Part shown: positions 54,460 through 64,000 of the stretch, piece by piece
How positions within the stretch are numbered: the stretch's first letter is position 1
Layout of the letters: every line of letters begins with the position of its first letter
Assembly (NCBI GenBank): GCA_027946555.1
Contig: JAPEVC010000062.1
Span: forward strand, 100,292-164,291
DNA: 64,000 bases
Source: Gnomoniopsis sp. IMI 355080
Taxonomy: Eukaryota > Ascomycota > Sordariomycetes > Diaporthales > Gnomoniaceae
Direction: 5' to 3'
Notes under the pieces: model-generated
The model's input: the letters and a program-made list of their open reading frames with translations, nothing else
The model's database searches: none
What the model was told of the DNA's origin: nothing
Program-made: the position numbers and the translations under genes

Positions 54460-56210
54460 AGCAATCAGTTTGAAACACAGAGAAACCAAGGGTCGAGTGC
54501 TAATGCAATTTCCTCACTTCACAGAGGGCTGGCACCAGCACGACGTGGTGAGCCAGCTGGTCGGTGGGTACGGTACTAAATTACACAGTGACGAAGAGGG
54601 AGCCTCTGTTGTGACAGTTGCAGCAGTGGAGACCGCGTTGGCTGCGACCCGGCCGACCATCGAAGAGATGAGGGCTTTGACTGAACGCATCGTGGTAGTA
54701 GGTAGATAGGTTGATCAGCAGCTCATCAATGGCGGTGATCGTCCATATCAAAAGAGCAACAAATACACCAAGAGGAAATGGAAGTGATCATATGGGATGT
54801 GTTCACTTGAGATGGATCAATTGCTGGCAAGGATGGGAACCTGATTTCGAACGACAGTCCACGGCAATCAACAATGAAGAAAGGCTGCAAGTGCAAGAGC
54901 ATTGCACCATCCTCATCGTGACTACCGTTCCTCATTTGCCTTAGTAGGTACGTAGATACCCAAGACAGACAGAGGCGATGCACATGAGATGAATTCATGG
55001 CGCGCATTATGTCGTGGGAGAATGACCTTCGAAATGACATCGAAAAGGGGACCATCTCACAGTAAATACCCTCATGAGAGCCAACCTTCTTAGAGAGAAT
55101 GATGTACCGCCAAGTTCATGTTATGCAGTAGTCCTGTGGATATACTTGAGGGGACGATGCAAAGGGAACCTGTACAGCGAAGGATCACGGTGAGAATGGA
55201 AGATGATTCTCATGGAAAGTCGGTGATTGTACAGATTCATGTCGCCCAAGACGGGTGAGATCAGAAAGGAGGCCCAAATTCTGTCTTGGGTTGCACACCA
55301 GATTTCACGACGTACTAGGTGGGAGATGCTGTTCCGGGCTTTTGGATAGGTTTGAGTCAAAACTGTCACCACGCCGAACGCCGAAACGGGGCCCGTCGTT
55401 CGGAGGAGCAATCGTCGAAAATAGTATCACCATCGTCATAGGCCTTGTGACTGACTTCGTAATTTCGAAAGGAATTTCGCTCGGATCTTGTTGAAACTAA
55501 TTAGGTATTCACGGGTTATGGGAATGATTCTGTGGGCCTCTGGACAAGATGATTACCAAGCAAAGCACCGAGACCGGCCGCCAGCCGAGCAAAATTCCCA
55601 CGACGCCTTAATATCTACTAAGTCATAGTAAGCATGATTCGTGTGCTATCGCGCCAATGTCGCGAATCTGACGGCTTTTTCTCGACGAGAGGCAATTCTC
55701 GATCTATGGGTAGAAACATACCAAAGCCAGGTGTTGAATCCTACAAGCACATTAAAGTTCTCCAGGACGGCCCAACGGGCAGGACAGCGGCTTGTGGGTC
55801 GACATACTTATAAATGGATCGAGGAGCCACCATGCGGCAAAGAATGGAGACGGCGATTCAAAGCCGCTGCGCGACAGTGGGTCCTGTCATTCACGTCTTA
55901 CATGCACTTGGCCAATGGGACACGAGCGATTACTCTTGTTCGAGGACGTTTCCGAGGCGTCGAGGGAGGGAGCGTGCGTGGAAAGTATGAATAACCCGGA
56001 ATACCCTCGGTCTTTGACCTGTGGCTTGTGTGACTCTTTCTCAATCTAAAATTTCACCAAAGTTTCCGGGCTAGTCAAAGATAAAGAAGCTTCCTTTCCT
56101 CACCTTGCTTCTGTGTCATTTTGTGATCTAGAACCAGAATTTCACTTAGACTGTCTTATCGATACTTATTGAGCAAGACTGACATCTATCTCTCCATCAC
56201 AACAAGCAAC
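54460..56210. other. Intergenic region between the Cys-rich gene and CCP1
   Basis: No certain gene. It may hide an upstream exon of the Cys-rich gene near 54600-54690. A plus-strand frame of 68 codons at 54503-54709 (MQFPHFTEGWHQHDVVSQLV...) overlaps the same DNA and is equally unproven. The last 150 bases are the CCP1 leader. Confidence 0.45.
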
Positions 56211-57381
56211 ATGGCATCCTCCACCCGCCAAATTGCTCAGGCGGCATCTCGCCTCACCACTCGCCGTACACTCACAACAGCCACTCCCCGAGCTGCTTTC
56301 CGGCAACGCTACTCTGGCCAAGGTCAGCACCGCTTCTATTCCTCCGCACCAGAGCCGGCCAAGTCCTCACCGCTGCCGTGGATCATCGGCGCCGCAGCCG
56401 TCGGTGGCGCAGGCTTCTACTTCTACTCCCAGAACGACTCGTCCTCGGCCACGCCAAAGGTATTCAACCCAACCAAGGAGGACTACCAAAAGGTGTACAA
56501 CTATATCGCCGCAAGGCTTGACGAGAAGGACGACTACGACGACGGATCGTACGGTCCAGTGCTGCTGCGGCTGGCGTGGCACTGCTCGGGAACATATGAT
56601 GAGCTCACCAAGACGGGCGGCAGCAATGGTGCTACCATGCGATTTGCACCTGAGGCAGACCATGGTGCGAACGCAGGATTGAAGCATGCAAGGGACTTCT
56701 TGGAGCCTGTGAAGGGTAAGTTTCGACCCCTCTTTTTGCTCTGTTCGAAAGGACATCCCAAAGCAAGGGCTGACATATCCACTCACAGAGAAATTCCCAT
56801 GGATCACGTACTCGGACCTCTGGATCCTCGGCGGCGTCTGCGCCATCCAAGAGATGATGGGCCCTAAAATCCCATACCGCCCCGGCCGAAGCGATCGAGA
56901 CGTCGCAGCCTGCACGCCCGACGGCCGTCTCCCCGATGGAAGCAAAGGCCAAGACCACCTCCGCAACATCTTTAATCGCATGGGCTTCAATGATCAAGAG
57001 ATCGTCGCCCTGTCTGGCGCACACGCGCTGGGCCGGTGCCACACCGATCGGTCGGGCTTCGACGGGCCGTGGACTTTCTCGCCAACGGTGCTGACCAACG
57101 ATTACTTTCAATTCCTGACGGATCGCAAGTGGCACTGGAAGAAGTGGGACGGTCCCAAGCAGTACGTCAACGAGGATGAGAGCATCATGATGCTGCCGGC
57201 GGATATGGCGCTGGTGGCGGATAAGAAGTTCAAGGAGTGGGTGGTCAAGTATGCCAAGGACGGGGACAAGTTCTTTGAGGATTTCAGGAATGTGATTGTC
57301 AAGCTGTTTGAGCTGGGTGTGCCATTTGCGGAGGGCAAGGAGAGGTGGGAGTTTAAGACGCTAGGTGAGCAGGAGAAGTAA
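56211..57381 (+). CDS. CCP1: Cytochrome c peroxidase, mitochondrial
   Basis: Class I heme peroxidase that reduces hydrogen peroxide with electrons from cytochrome c in the intermembrane space. Exons 56211-56715 and 56789-57381 give 365 residues. The bipartite targeting region has a basic presequence (MASSTRQIAQAASRLTTRRT) and a hydrophobic stop-transfer segment (WIIGAAAVGGAGFYFY, about 57-72). The distal heme pocket is RLAWH (Arg120, Trp123, His124), and the proximal His is in VALSGAHALGRCH. GPWTFSPTVLTNDYF contains the radical-site Trp region. The start is the second in-frame candidate region and is directly followed by the presequence. It is followed in tandem by ATP11. Confidence 0.96.
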
Positions 57382-58535
57382 GAACAAGGTGGAGGAAGAA
57401 TATCATCTGCAGCATAGACGATTAGACTACGTACCTAGCTACGTACATAGTAGACCAGAGACTTGCCTATACAGAATTAGAAGTAGAGATAGATGGAATC
57501 ATGACTGGAGGAGGGCCTTTTCAGTCTTTACAATACAATCTTCTGTTAACCGCACGAGGCGTTGGGCTTTGCATCACTGATGAAGAGTAAGTAGGTTGAA
57601 GCATGAAGGTGTCGTCGAGTTGAAACACCCTGGAATGAAAATGCTCTACTATTGCAGTAGCTCCCGTCCGGGAGGATCACGCAGACGGTTCGGCCCTCAC
57701 TGCGACCCGTGTCGCTAGGGACCAATGACCTGGAAGCCATCCCCCGCATTCTTCAGCAGGAGGAGGGACCATCTTGAGAAGTGTCAAGGATTTCTGAAGT
57801 GCGCTGGGGTGTTGCATTTCTCCACACGGAAGTGGATTCAGTAAAGTGACAGCCCGAGTAGGGTCCACCTTTGCGTTGTTGAGTCTTGACGACATATTCA
57901 TACTTTTGCGAAGAACTAGTCGAACTCATTTGCTATGTGCATCGTTTCCTGAGATCCTCACAAGGATGAGTTGCATACGTATGAGATCCAAGACCCTATC
58001 CGACATCATCTTGGCAGTGTTCAGTGTTTGCACCGATTTCACAGTCGACACGATCACCCCAAGTTTGCAATGCATTATTAGCCTGCGTGGAAAGATCTCG
58101 GGACCATTCTCTCTCTTAAAAGATCTCTCTATTATAGGCGGTAAAAGGTATTTCAATAGAATACATGGCTGGGTTGCATGCACGGTCAGGTCAAGGCATA
58201 AAGAAACGGAAGGCTCTGTGCTTAGCGTAAGGAATAGTATGCCCTGGGCCAACAGGTAATTGACCAGCATTGGGCGTTTTTGATCATTCTAGAATGAAAA
58301 GCTCTTCTTAGGGAACTTGAAGTGTTCTAGGCATGGAATGGTACGGTGACCGCCCACCGTGGCCTTGTCATAGACTACAAGCCACGGAAACATTCATAGT
58401 GATATCAACGGTTGTGAGGGTTAGGGTGAAAAGAAAAGTGACGTCAAACATCAACCAGCAAAAAGATGGACTGAATTGAGCTACACTCTTTTTCTCCAAA
58501 CCAAAACCACTTAGATCGTCTGGAAAGGGGAGAAG
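57382..58535. other. Intergenic region between CCP1 and ATP11
   Basis: I see no coding region. It contains the CCP1 3' flank and the ATP11 promoter. Confidence 0.55.
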
Positions 58536-59546
58536 ATGGCCACAGCACGGATACCGGCGCTGCGCAAACTCCTCAGCAATAACCTGTTTTCCCTACGCGC
58601 CTCCAATCAGCGCCGCTGGGCACAGGTGCATGATGTGCGCTTCCTCGCGACCACGCAGGCCTCCCGCACCGTCCTCGAGAAATACCGCGAGAAGCTCGAC
58701 GCCAAGGCAAGGCAGGAAGGCCACAAGGACATTGAGGAGCTGAAGAAGGCCTACTCGGACAAGATCCAAGAAGTGCGCAAGAAGGACGCATCAATACCGG
58801 GCATCCCCCCGTTACCACAGTCTGCGTCGTCAGAGTCAACAGCCCCGTCAGCAGCAGCAGCAGCAGTGCCAAAAACGCCTGGGCCCATCACCCCCGAATC
58901 AGCCGCCGTGCACGCCCGAGAGGCGGACACATCCACCGAGTACCCATCAAAGTCCGGCGTCAAGCCCCTCTCCGCGATCCTCGACCTCCCCAAGGCGCGC
59001 GAGCTGCCCATTCCCGAGCTCACGGCGATATGGCGCCTGCGACACGCCAGCTCGCCGCAGAATCTCTGCGCCGTGATCCCCTACCACACCTACGCGCAGA
59101 TGGAAGAGCTCGCGCGACAGCACCCTCAGTTCGTCCTGCCCGTGCCACATCCGGAGCAGGGCGCGGAAATACACTTTCTGCAGTGGACGTTTGACCCGTC
59201 GACAAACACCAGCACGGTGCTATTTACACAGCTGGCGGAATTCAAGAACCGGGGCGAATTCGCGACGCCGCACACTACCATCACACATCACTTGGACATG
59301 GCGGCGGAGAAGAAGGTGGTACTGATGCAGGGGCAGTTGATGCCAGATCGCGGCGTGAAGCCCGAAGATGCGCAATGGTTGGTGCTTTGTCTACAAAGAT
59401 TCTACGGCGGATGGGACGGCGAGGGCAAAGAGCCTGTCAACAAAGAAAGGGCAGAGGAAAGGAGGAAACTGCTACAGTGGTTTGGACAAGGCGACTCAAG
59501 ATTTAGCGTAGAAAAGCTGCTGGAGGAGTCGGAGAGGATGGCATAG
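58536..59546 (+). CDS. ATP11: F1-ATPase assembly factor Atp11 (ATPAF1 family)
   Basis: Mitochondrial matrix chaperone that binds free F1 beta subunits so that they can assemble with alpha. Single exon, 336 residues. A basic presequence (MATARIPALRKLLSNNLFSL) is followed by a coiled coil (VLEKYREKLDAKARQEGHKD) and a Ser/Ala/Pro-rich insert containing polyalanine. The conserved core is SGVKPLSAILDLPKARELP, then ELTAIWRLRHA, NLCAVIPYHTYAQMEELA, EIHFLQWTF and the Thr/Leu-rich strand with VLFTQLAEFKNRGEFATPH. It ends QWLVLCLQRFYGG. Core motifs match Atp11 closely. It converges on the acyl-CoA synthetase gene, 140 bases away. Confidence 0.93.
   Translation: MATARIPALRKLLSNNLFSLRASNQRRWAQVHDVRFLATTQASRTVLEKYREKLDAKARQEGHKDIEELKKAYSDKIQEVRKKDASIPGIPPLPQSASSESTAPSAAAAAVPKTPGPITPESAAVHAREADTSTEYPSKSGVKPLSAILDLPKARELPIPELTAIWRLRHASSPQNLCAVIPYHTYAQMEELARQHPQFVLPVPHPEQGAEIHFLQWTFDPSTNTSTVLFTQLAEFKNRGEFATPHTTITHHLDMAAEKKVVLMQGQLMPDRGVKPEDAQWLVLCLQRFYGGWDGEGKEPVNKERAEERRKLLQWFGQGDSRFSVEKLLEESERMA
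58847..58868 (+). repeat. CAG/GCA trinucleotide run encoding polyalanine in ATP11
   Basis: About seven tandem AGC/GCA triplets encode the alanine tract in the low-complexity insert of ATP11. It is not part of the conserved domain. Confidence 0.75.
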
Positions 59547-59686
59547 ATCGTGGGACGGACTATAGAGTATGGCCATGGCCAGTCTGGAGCCAAGGCGCAC
59601 ACAGCTTGCATGTGGCGTCAACCAGGCTGCCATCCACGATAGAACTTCCTGCAAATGACAGGTTCCCATCTCCCTTCTTCGCCAAT

Positions 59687-61403
59687 CTACAACTTTGGGC
59701 CAGATTTCCTCTCTTCCTGCTTCGCCTTATCCCTCATCACCCTACGCAAAATCTTACCACTCGGCGACTTGGGCACAACATCAACAAAGTAAACACCACC
59801 TCGAAGCTTCTTGTGTGGCGCGACCTTGGTGTCCATCCACTCGGCAATCTCTTTTGCCTTCCCATCACTTTGCTGAACCCCCGATTTGAGGGTTATGTAT
59901 GCTCGCGGCAGCTCTGTTGCCTGGCTGTTGTCGTAAATGCCGATTACGCAGACGTCGGAGACGTCGTGATGACCCAACAGCAGGCCCTCGAGCTCGGCTG
60001 GTGGAACTTGGAAACCCTCTGCAGAAAATTGGTTAGCTGGCGTCACTTATGCGGGCAGTGTTAGCCTTACTATACTTGATTAGCTCCTTGAGCCGGTCGA
60101 CGCAGTAGTAGTTCCCATGCTTGTCAATCTTGAAAATATCTCCAGTCTTGAACCATCCGTCAGTGGAAAAGGTGTCTTTGGTCTTCTCAGGTTGGTTGAA
60201 ATAACCACCGAAGACATTAGGGCCTTTCACCCACAACTCCCCCTCTTCACCCAGAGGAACCTCGTTACCCTCGAGATCTACTATTTTGGCCTCCATGTTC
60301 GGCACCAATTTCCCAACTGAGCCCATGAATTTGGCCCACTCATCAGGCATCTGTACATGGGTCACGGGTGATGTTTCAGAGAGCCCGTAGCCTTGCTTGA
60401 CCGGCAGCTTTAGTCGACTCCACACCAATTCTAGTAATTCGTTCGTCAGGGGAGCCGCGCCGCTATGCATCATTTTGAGCGAGGTCAGGTCGTAATTGTC
60501 CACCGCCGGGTGCTTCCCAAATGCCAACACGATCGGCGGGGGCACATAGGCAAATGTGATCTTGTTATTCTGTATGATTTGACAGGCCTTTTCCAAGTCG
60601 AATCGAGACATGATGAAGAGGTGCCACCCGGCCCAGACACTCATGAAGGCATTATTGACGAGCCCATAGATATGAAAGAAGGGAAGGACGCCCAACATCC
60701 TGTCCCCTCTGCCCCCCGGTCCTCCGGATGGCTTCAGATGTGATCCGTCCAGCTGTTCATTCTGTAGCAGATTGGACACAACGTTGTAGTGAGTGAGTCT
60801 CACACCCTTTGGCAGTCCAGTGGTACCTGAAGAATAGACCAAAAATGCCAGGTCTTTCTTCGGCTGTAATTTTGGCTTCGAATACCGACTCGTAGATACC
60901 GTTGGCCGGATACTACGCCAGTGCTTAATCTTACTCTCGGGGTCGCCCCGCTCGCCCAGCAGAAGGATCCTCTCATCCGGAATGCCAGCCCTCTTGGCCG
61001 CATCCCGTGCCTTGGGCAAAAAGTCAACCTGCGTCACCAAGGCCTTCGCACCAGAGTTGGTCAGCTGGAAAGTCAACTCCTCCACCGTATATAACGGGTT
61101 CGCTGGACAGGCTATTCCGCCGGCCCAGAGCACGCCGCAAGTGACGGCGGGTGTGTCCACATCGTTGGGCGTGTAAAATGCGAGCACATCGCCGCGTTGC
61201 CATTTCCAGAGGGCTTGGAGGCCACGGCCGAAGTCGGTCGCGGCTACGCGAAGTTGAGCATACGTGTAGGATCGGCTGGGCTGCTCGCCGTCCGTGAGGA
61301 GCACTTTGGTGTCGGGGAAGGGTTTAGAGGGGCGCGAAAAGAGGTGCGTGAATATGTCAACCTCCGGGATGGGTATGGGAGGGTAAAGGGATTTGTAAGG
61401 CAT
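59687..61403 (-). CDS. 4-coumarate-CoA-ligase-like acyl-CoA synthetase (ANL superfamily)
   Basis: ATP-dependent acid-CoA ligase. Exons 61403-60071 and 60018-59687 give 554 residues. The AMP-binding P-loop motif is LVYSSGTTGLPKGVRLTHYN. QGYGLSETSPVTH is the A5 motif, GELWVKGPNVFGGYFNQPE and DGWFKTGDIF are A6/A7, and VDRLKELIKYKGFQVPPAEL crosses the intron and includes the hinge. The catalytic Lys is in PKSPSGKILRRVMR. The protein ends GPKL, similar to but not a canonical peroxisomal SKL signal. The start is MPYKSLYPPIPIPEVDIF, typical for fungal members. Substrate may be phenylpropanoid or medium/long fatty acid; sequence does not decide. Confidence 0.92.
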
Positions 61404-63393
61404 TGTAATGGTGTTTGAATTTTGGGGGTTATGAACTTTGGTGCAAGGGAGCAATTGACTTTTGAGCTGAGTCGGCGTATAAAGAATGCCTTCTTTCTTG
61501 ATGCGATTGGGGCGCTATCTCCAAATCGCGGGGTAGCACCCCAATCCTCTTGCCGAAAGTCAACATGTATCTCGCATATCGCCGGCTTTCACTCCCCCAA
61601 CCGGTTTTTCCCTCTCGACACATGGTTTTCTGGACGCCTTGATTTATCAAGTTTTGAGACTTCGTAGTAATGAAGCATATGTATAGTGTGTAATACTTCT
61701 TACATGACACTTGCGCACATGCTTGCCGTGCAGGCATTCAAACGTTCCGGCAATTCCGAGAAAATGCTGGCGAGGCTGTAAGCCTGCAATGCGTGGCTGG
61801 GCTGGGGAGAGATGCCGCCTTCTATAGTATTCTTGTCAGTGTCTTATTCCAAGTGTGAACGCTTTGCCCTTCGGCACAGGCAGGTTGGCAAGCTGCCGAT
61901 AAAGCGTGTAAGATGATTGGCTGGCTGATCAACACTAGAGAATCAGCCAACCTGATCCTCACCTTCAAAGAATAACAAGTATGAGGCCGAACACGTGAAG
62001 TGCAGTACGACACCTCCACCACTAAACAATGCATTGGTGCTGCCCTCTTAAGATGCTCAAAGATTCAATCAGAAGCGATTCGTATCAGTATTACCTCGTG
62101 GCGCTCGACAATGCTAGTACGCCGTATCAAGTCTGGCTAGGCCAGCTCCATATCCATGTATAGACCATCGTTCCACTCAGTGGCTCGCTTGTCTCTTTGA
62201 ACACTCAACTCAGCTGTGAGTACTTGCTCAATGAATTCTGAGTGAGATGTCGTCGTGACTCACGATGCGGCTCAAGTGGTGGATCCAGGAAGAAGAATAG
62301 ACTAGTCGCACAACCTTACCGCCAAGCTTAAACCCCAGAACCAGGGGGGTTTCGACGTGGGCCCCCCAAACAACACCTCCGATCTTGCTCGCTCGCTAAT
62401 TACATTGCAGCTGGCATGGCGGAACGGAATCGATCCGAACTTCTTCTGAATTGGTTACAGGGATGAATGCAAGCGTAGCTCTAATCAAGGGAGTGACCTG
62501 GTTAAATCCCATCTTTCGGACTGTCTAACTCTTCAAGATGGGATGAAATTCAGGCGAACCTCGTCTTTGACTGCAAATGGTCACACACACACCCAGGATT
62601 AGGAACCTGGTCAAACGGCCCCTGTTGCCTGTCATCGAATTAACCGAGTCAAGAAACTTATACTGTAAGGTTTCTTAGCCCACAAGGCTCCAGCAGATCA
62701 TTCACCAAGTGTATCACCATCGTTGCGGGCGTGATGAGGCCTCATGATGCATTGCAGCGTTTAAATTTCCACGGAGCACATTTTTACGCCAACCACTGGC
62801 CAAGAATGCCATGAGGAACACTGAGCTTGTCTGTTCTGGGCAAACGACTGTGATCGACAGAGGCTCGAGAAACAAGGGAAATCATTGAAGATCACCCAAG
62901 TCGAAAGTCGCACTAGATGGATTGCAGCTGAAGCTGTACTGTACTAGCACGACTGATTGCCCGAATACGGTCATGTGCTCCATTGTTACCCTTAGTTTTG
63001 GAATAGATGCTGGTAAGTGACCAAACTGGCCCATCCTGTATGTCTCCTAGGTCTGGAGACATAGGGGGTGGATTCCCACCTCGCAGACAGCCAACCTGAG
63101 CCCCATGGACTGCGTGACCTTGTCTGAACTGGCCTGTTCTGAGGTTTCGGGAGGTCTCGAAAATGAGTTCGCCAAGAATTCTGCCTCATGATGGGATTTG
63201 CATGAAAATCTCTATAAGATCTTCGTCTGTTCCATGGTTGTCAATGACCATATGTTTGCTCATTCCTTCCATGACCACTTACTTCAACATTCGTCTAATA
63301 ATTCTTTCCTTTTACAGCTGTGCTGCCAAGAACAATCTGATCCAACCATTCGTTTTCTGAGATAATAATATCACCTTCCTTCCTACCACCAAC
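61404..63393. other. Intergenic region upstream of the small secreted protein gene
   Basis: Two kilobases with no supported gene. A short CA run lies at about 62581-62592. The last 150 bases are AT- and CT-rich leader. Confidence 0.5.
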
Positions 63394-63973
63394 ATGTACT
63401 TCAAGGCCACCCTTCTCTTCTCCCTCGCCGTCTCGGCCCTGGCTGTACCCACCACCGAGAAACGCGCTGGTGTCTTGACCAAGCAGGCCTACGCCGAATT
63501 CCAAATCTCCGATGGAGTTGCTGGAAATGCCCTGGCCGAAGTCCAAGCCAAGTTTCCTGTAAGTTCCTGTTGCCTGCTCTCCTCCAGGTTCCCGTATCGT
63601 CCCAAGCTCATATACTTATCCAAACCCGCAGATTGATGAGAATGACCTCGCCAATGTCGACCCTGCCGACGTAGACATCCTCACAGCGGCTCGCACAACC
63701 GCAGAGGATGCTGAGACGGAAACGGGCGGGTTCAACGATGCGATTGCTGCGGCGTCCGGCAGCGCTGCTGATGCCCTTCAGGTCGGCAAGATCAAGAACA
63801 AGGTCCTCAAGCTCAAGCTCGAGGTGCTTAACCTCCAAATTGATCAGGCTCAGAACGGCGCCGACAACACCGACAAAATCGCGGCAGAGCAGAAGAAGCT
63901 TGATACCAACATCGCGACTGACCAGAAATCGGCTGGAGCTGCCAGCCAGAGCGTCAACTTTACGGGTAACTAG
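63394..63973 (+). CDS. Small secreted protein with Kex2-type propeptide site, function unknown
   Basis: Exons 63394-63558 and 63632-63973 give 168 residues. The signal peptide is MYFKATLLFSLAVSALA. It is followed by VPTTEKR, whose Lys-Arg is a typical Kex2 cleavage site, so the mature protein may start AGVLTKQAYAEF. The rest is Ala/Asp/Gln-rich, without cysteines, and predicted mainly helical (VGKIKNKVLKLKLEVLNLQI, then AEQKKLDTNIATDQKSAGAA). It ends in NFTGN. The type is common among fungal small secreted proteins and effector candidates, but no known domain is recognised. The intron is phase 0 with GTAAGT and CGCAG. Confidence 0.85.
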
Positions 63974-64000
63974 GTGTTTTTGGGGTGGAGGGGGGGAAGG

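Overview
This window looks like nuclear DNA of a filamentous ascomycete (Pezizomycotina). Most genes are broken by short introns of about 50-100 bases with GT(A/G)AGT-type donors and CAG/TAG acceptors. Genes lie on both strands, at roughly one per 2.5 kb. The protein set is typical of that group: a CE5 esterase, a DOMON/cytochrome b561 protein, a GT31 glycosyltransferase with a PAN-like tail, fungal Dus4, and the fused ADE2 carboxylase. I can resolve 25 protein-coding genes, all apparently complete. I rebuilt exon structures by hand from reading frame, splice sites and family motifs; no transcript evidence was available. The class or genus cannot be fixed from this sequence.

Layout. 0.4-6.9 kb: a secreted CE5 esterase (+), then the NatC auxiliary subunit NAA35/MAK10 (-), ATP synthase epsilon (-) and, divergent from it, the CCCH translation factor TMA46 (+). 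7-16.6 kb is gene-poor: a decayed minus-strand gene at about 7.9-9.1 kb, a short-chain dehydrogenase, and two coiled-coil proteins. 18.4-25.7 kb: an unusual ER protein disulfide isomerase with an 8-base microexon, a GNAT acetyltransferase and cysteinyl-tRNA synthetase. 27-32.8 kb: a GT31 glycosyltransferase with a probable GC-AG intron, the oxysterol-binding protein KES1/OSH4 and, convergent with it, class II aldolase FBA1. 34.8-42.3 kb: the mitochondrial PP2C phosphatase PTC7 divergent from SDH2, then an S6K/Psk1-type AGC kinase. 45.4-53.1 kb: a DOMON-b561 protein, ATP synthase subunit H (ATP14), DUS4, and ADE2 divergent from DUS4. 53.9-64 kb: a Cys-rich protein, cytochrome c peroxidase, the F1 assembly factor ATP11, a 4-coumarate-CoA-ligase-like enzyme, and a small secreted protein.

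How the genes work together. This is mainly a housekeeping region. Six genes act in or on mitochondrial energy metabolism: ATP15, PTC7, SDH2, ATP14, CCP1 and ATP11. Three of these concern F1Fo-ATP synthase directly. Translation is represented by CRS1, DUS4, TMA46 and NAA35. The secretory pathway is represented by the PDI, the GT31 enzyme and OSH4. I saw no rRNA gene, intact tRNA gene, transposon, CRISPR array or secondary-metabolite backbone gene. The best candidates for novelty are the PDI paralog with a CPYC second active site, the Dus4 protein without the usual catalytic cysteine, the GC-AG intron, the decayed gene and the uncharacterised coiled-coil and Cys-rich proteins.
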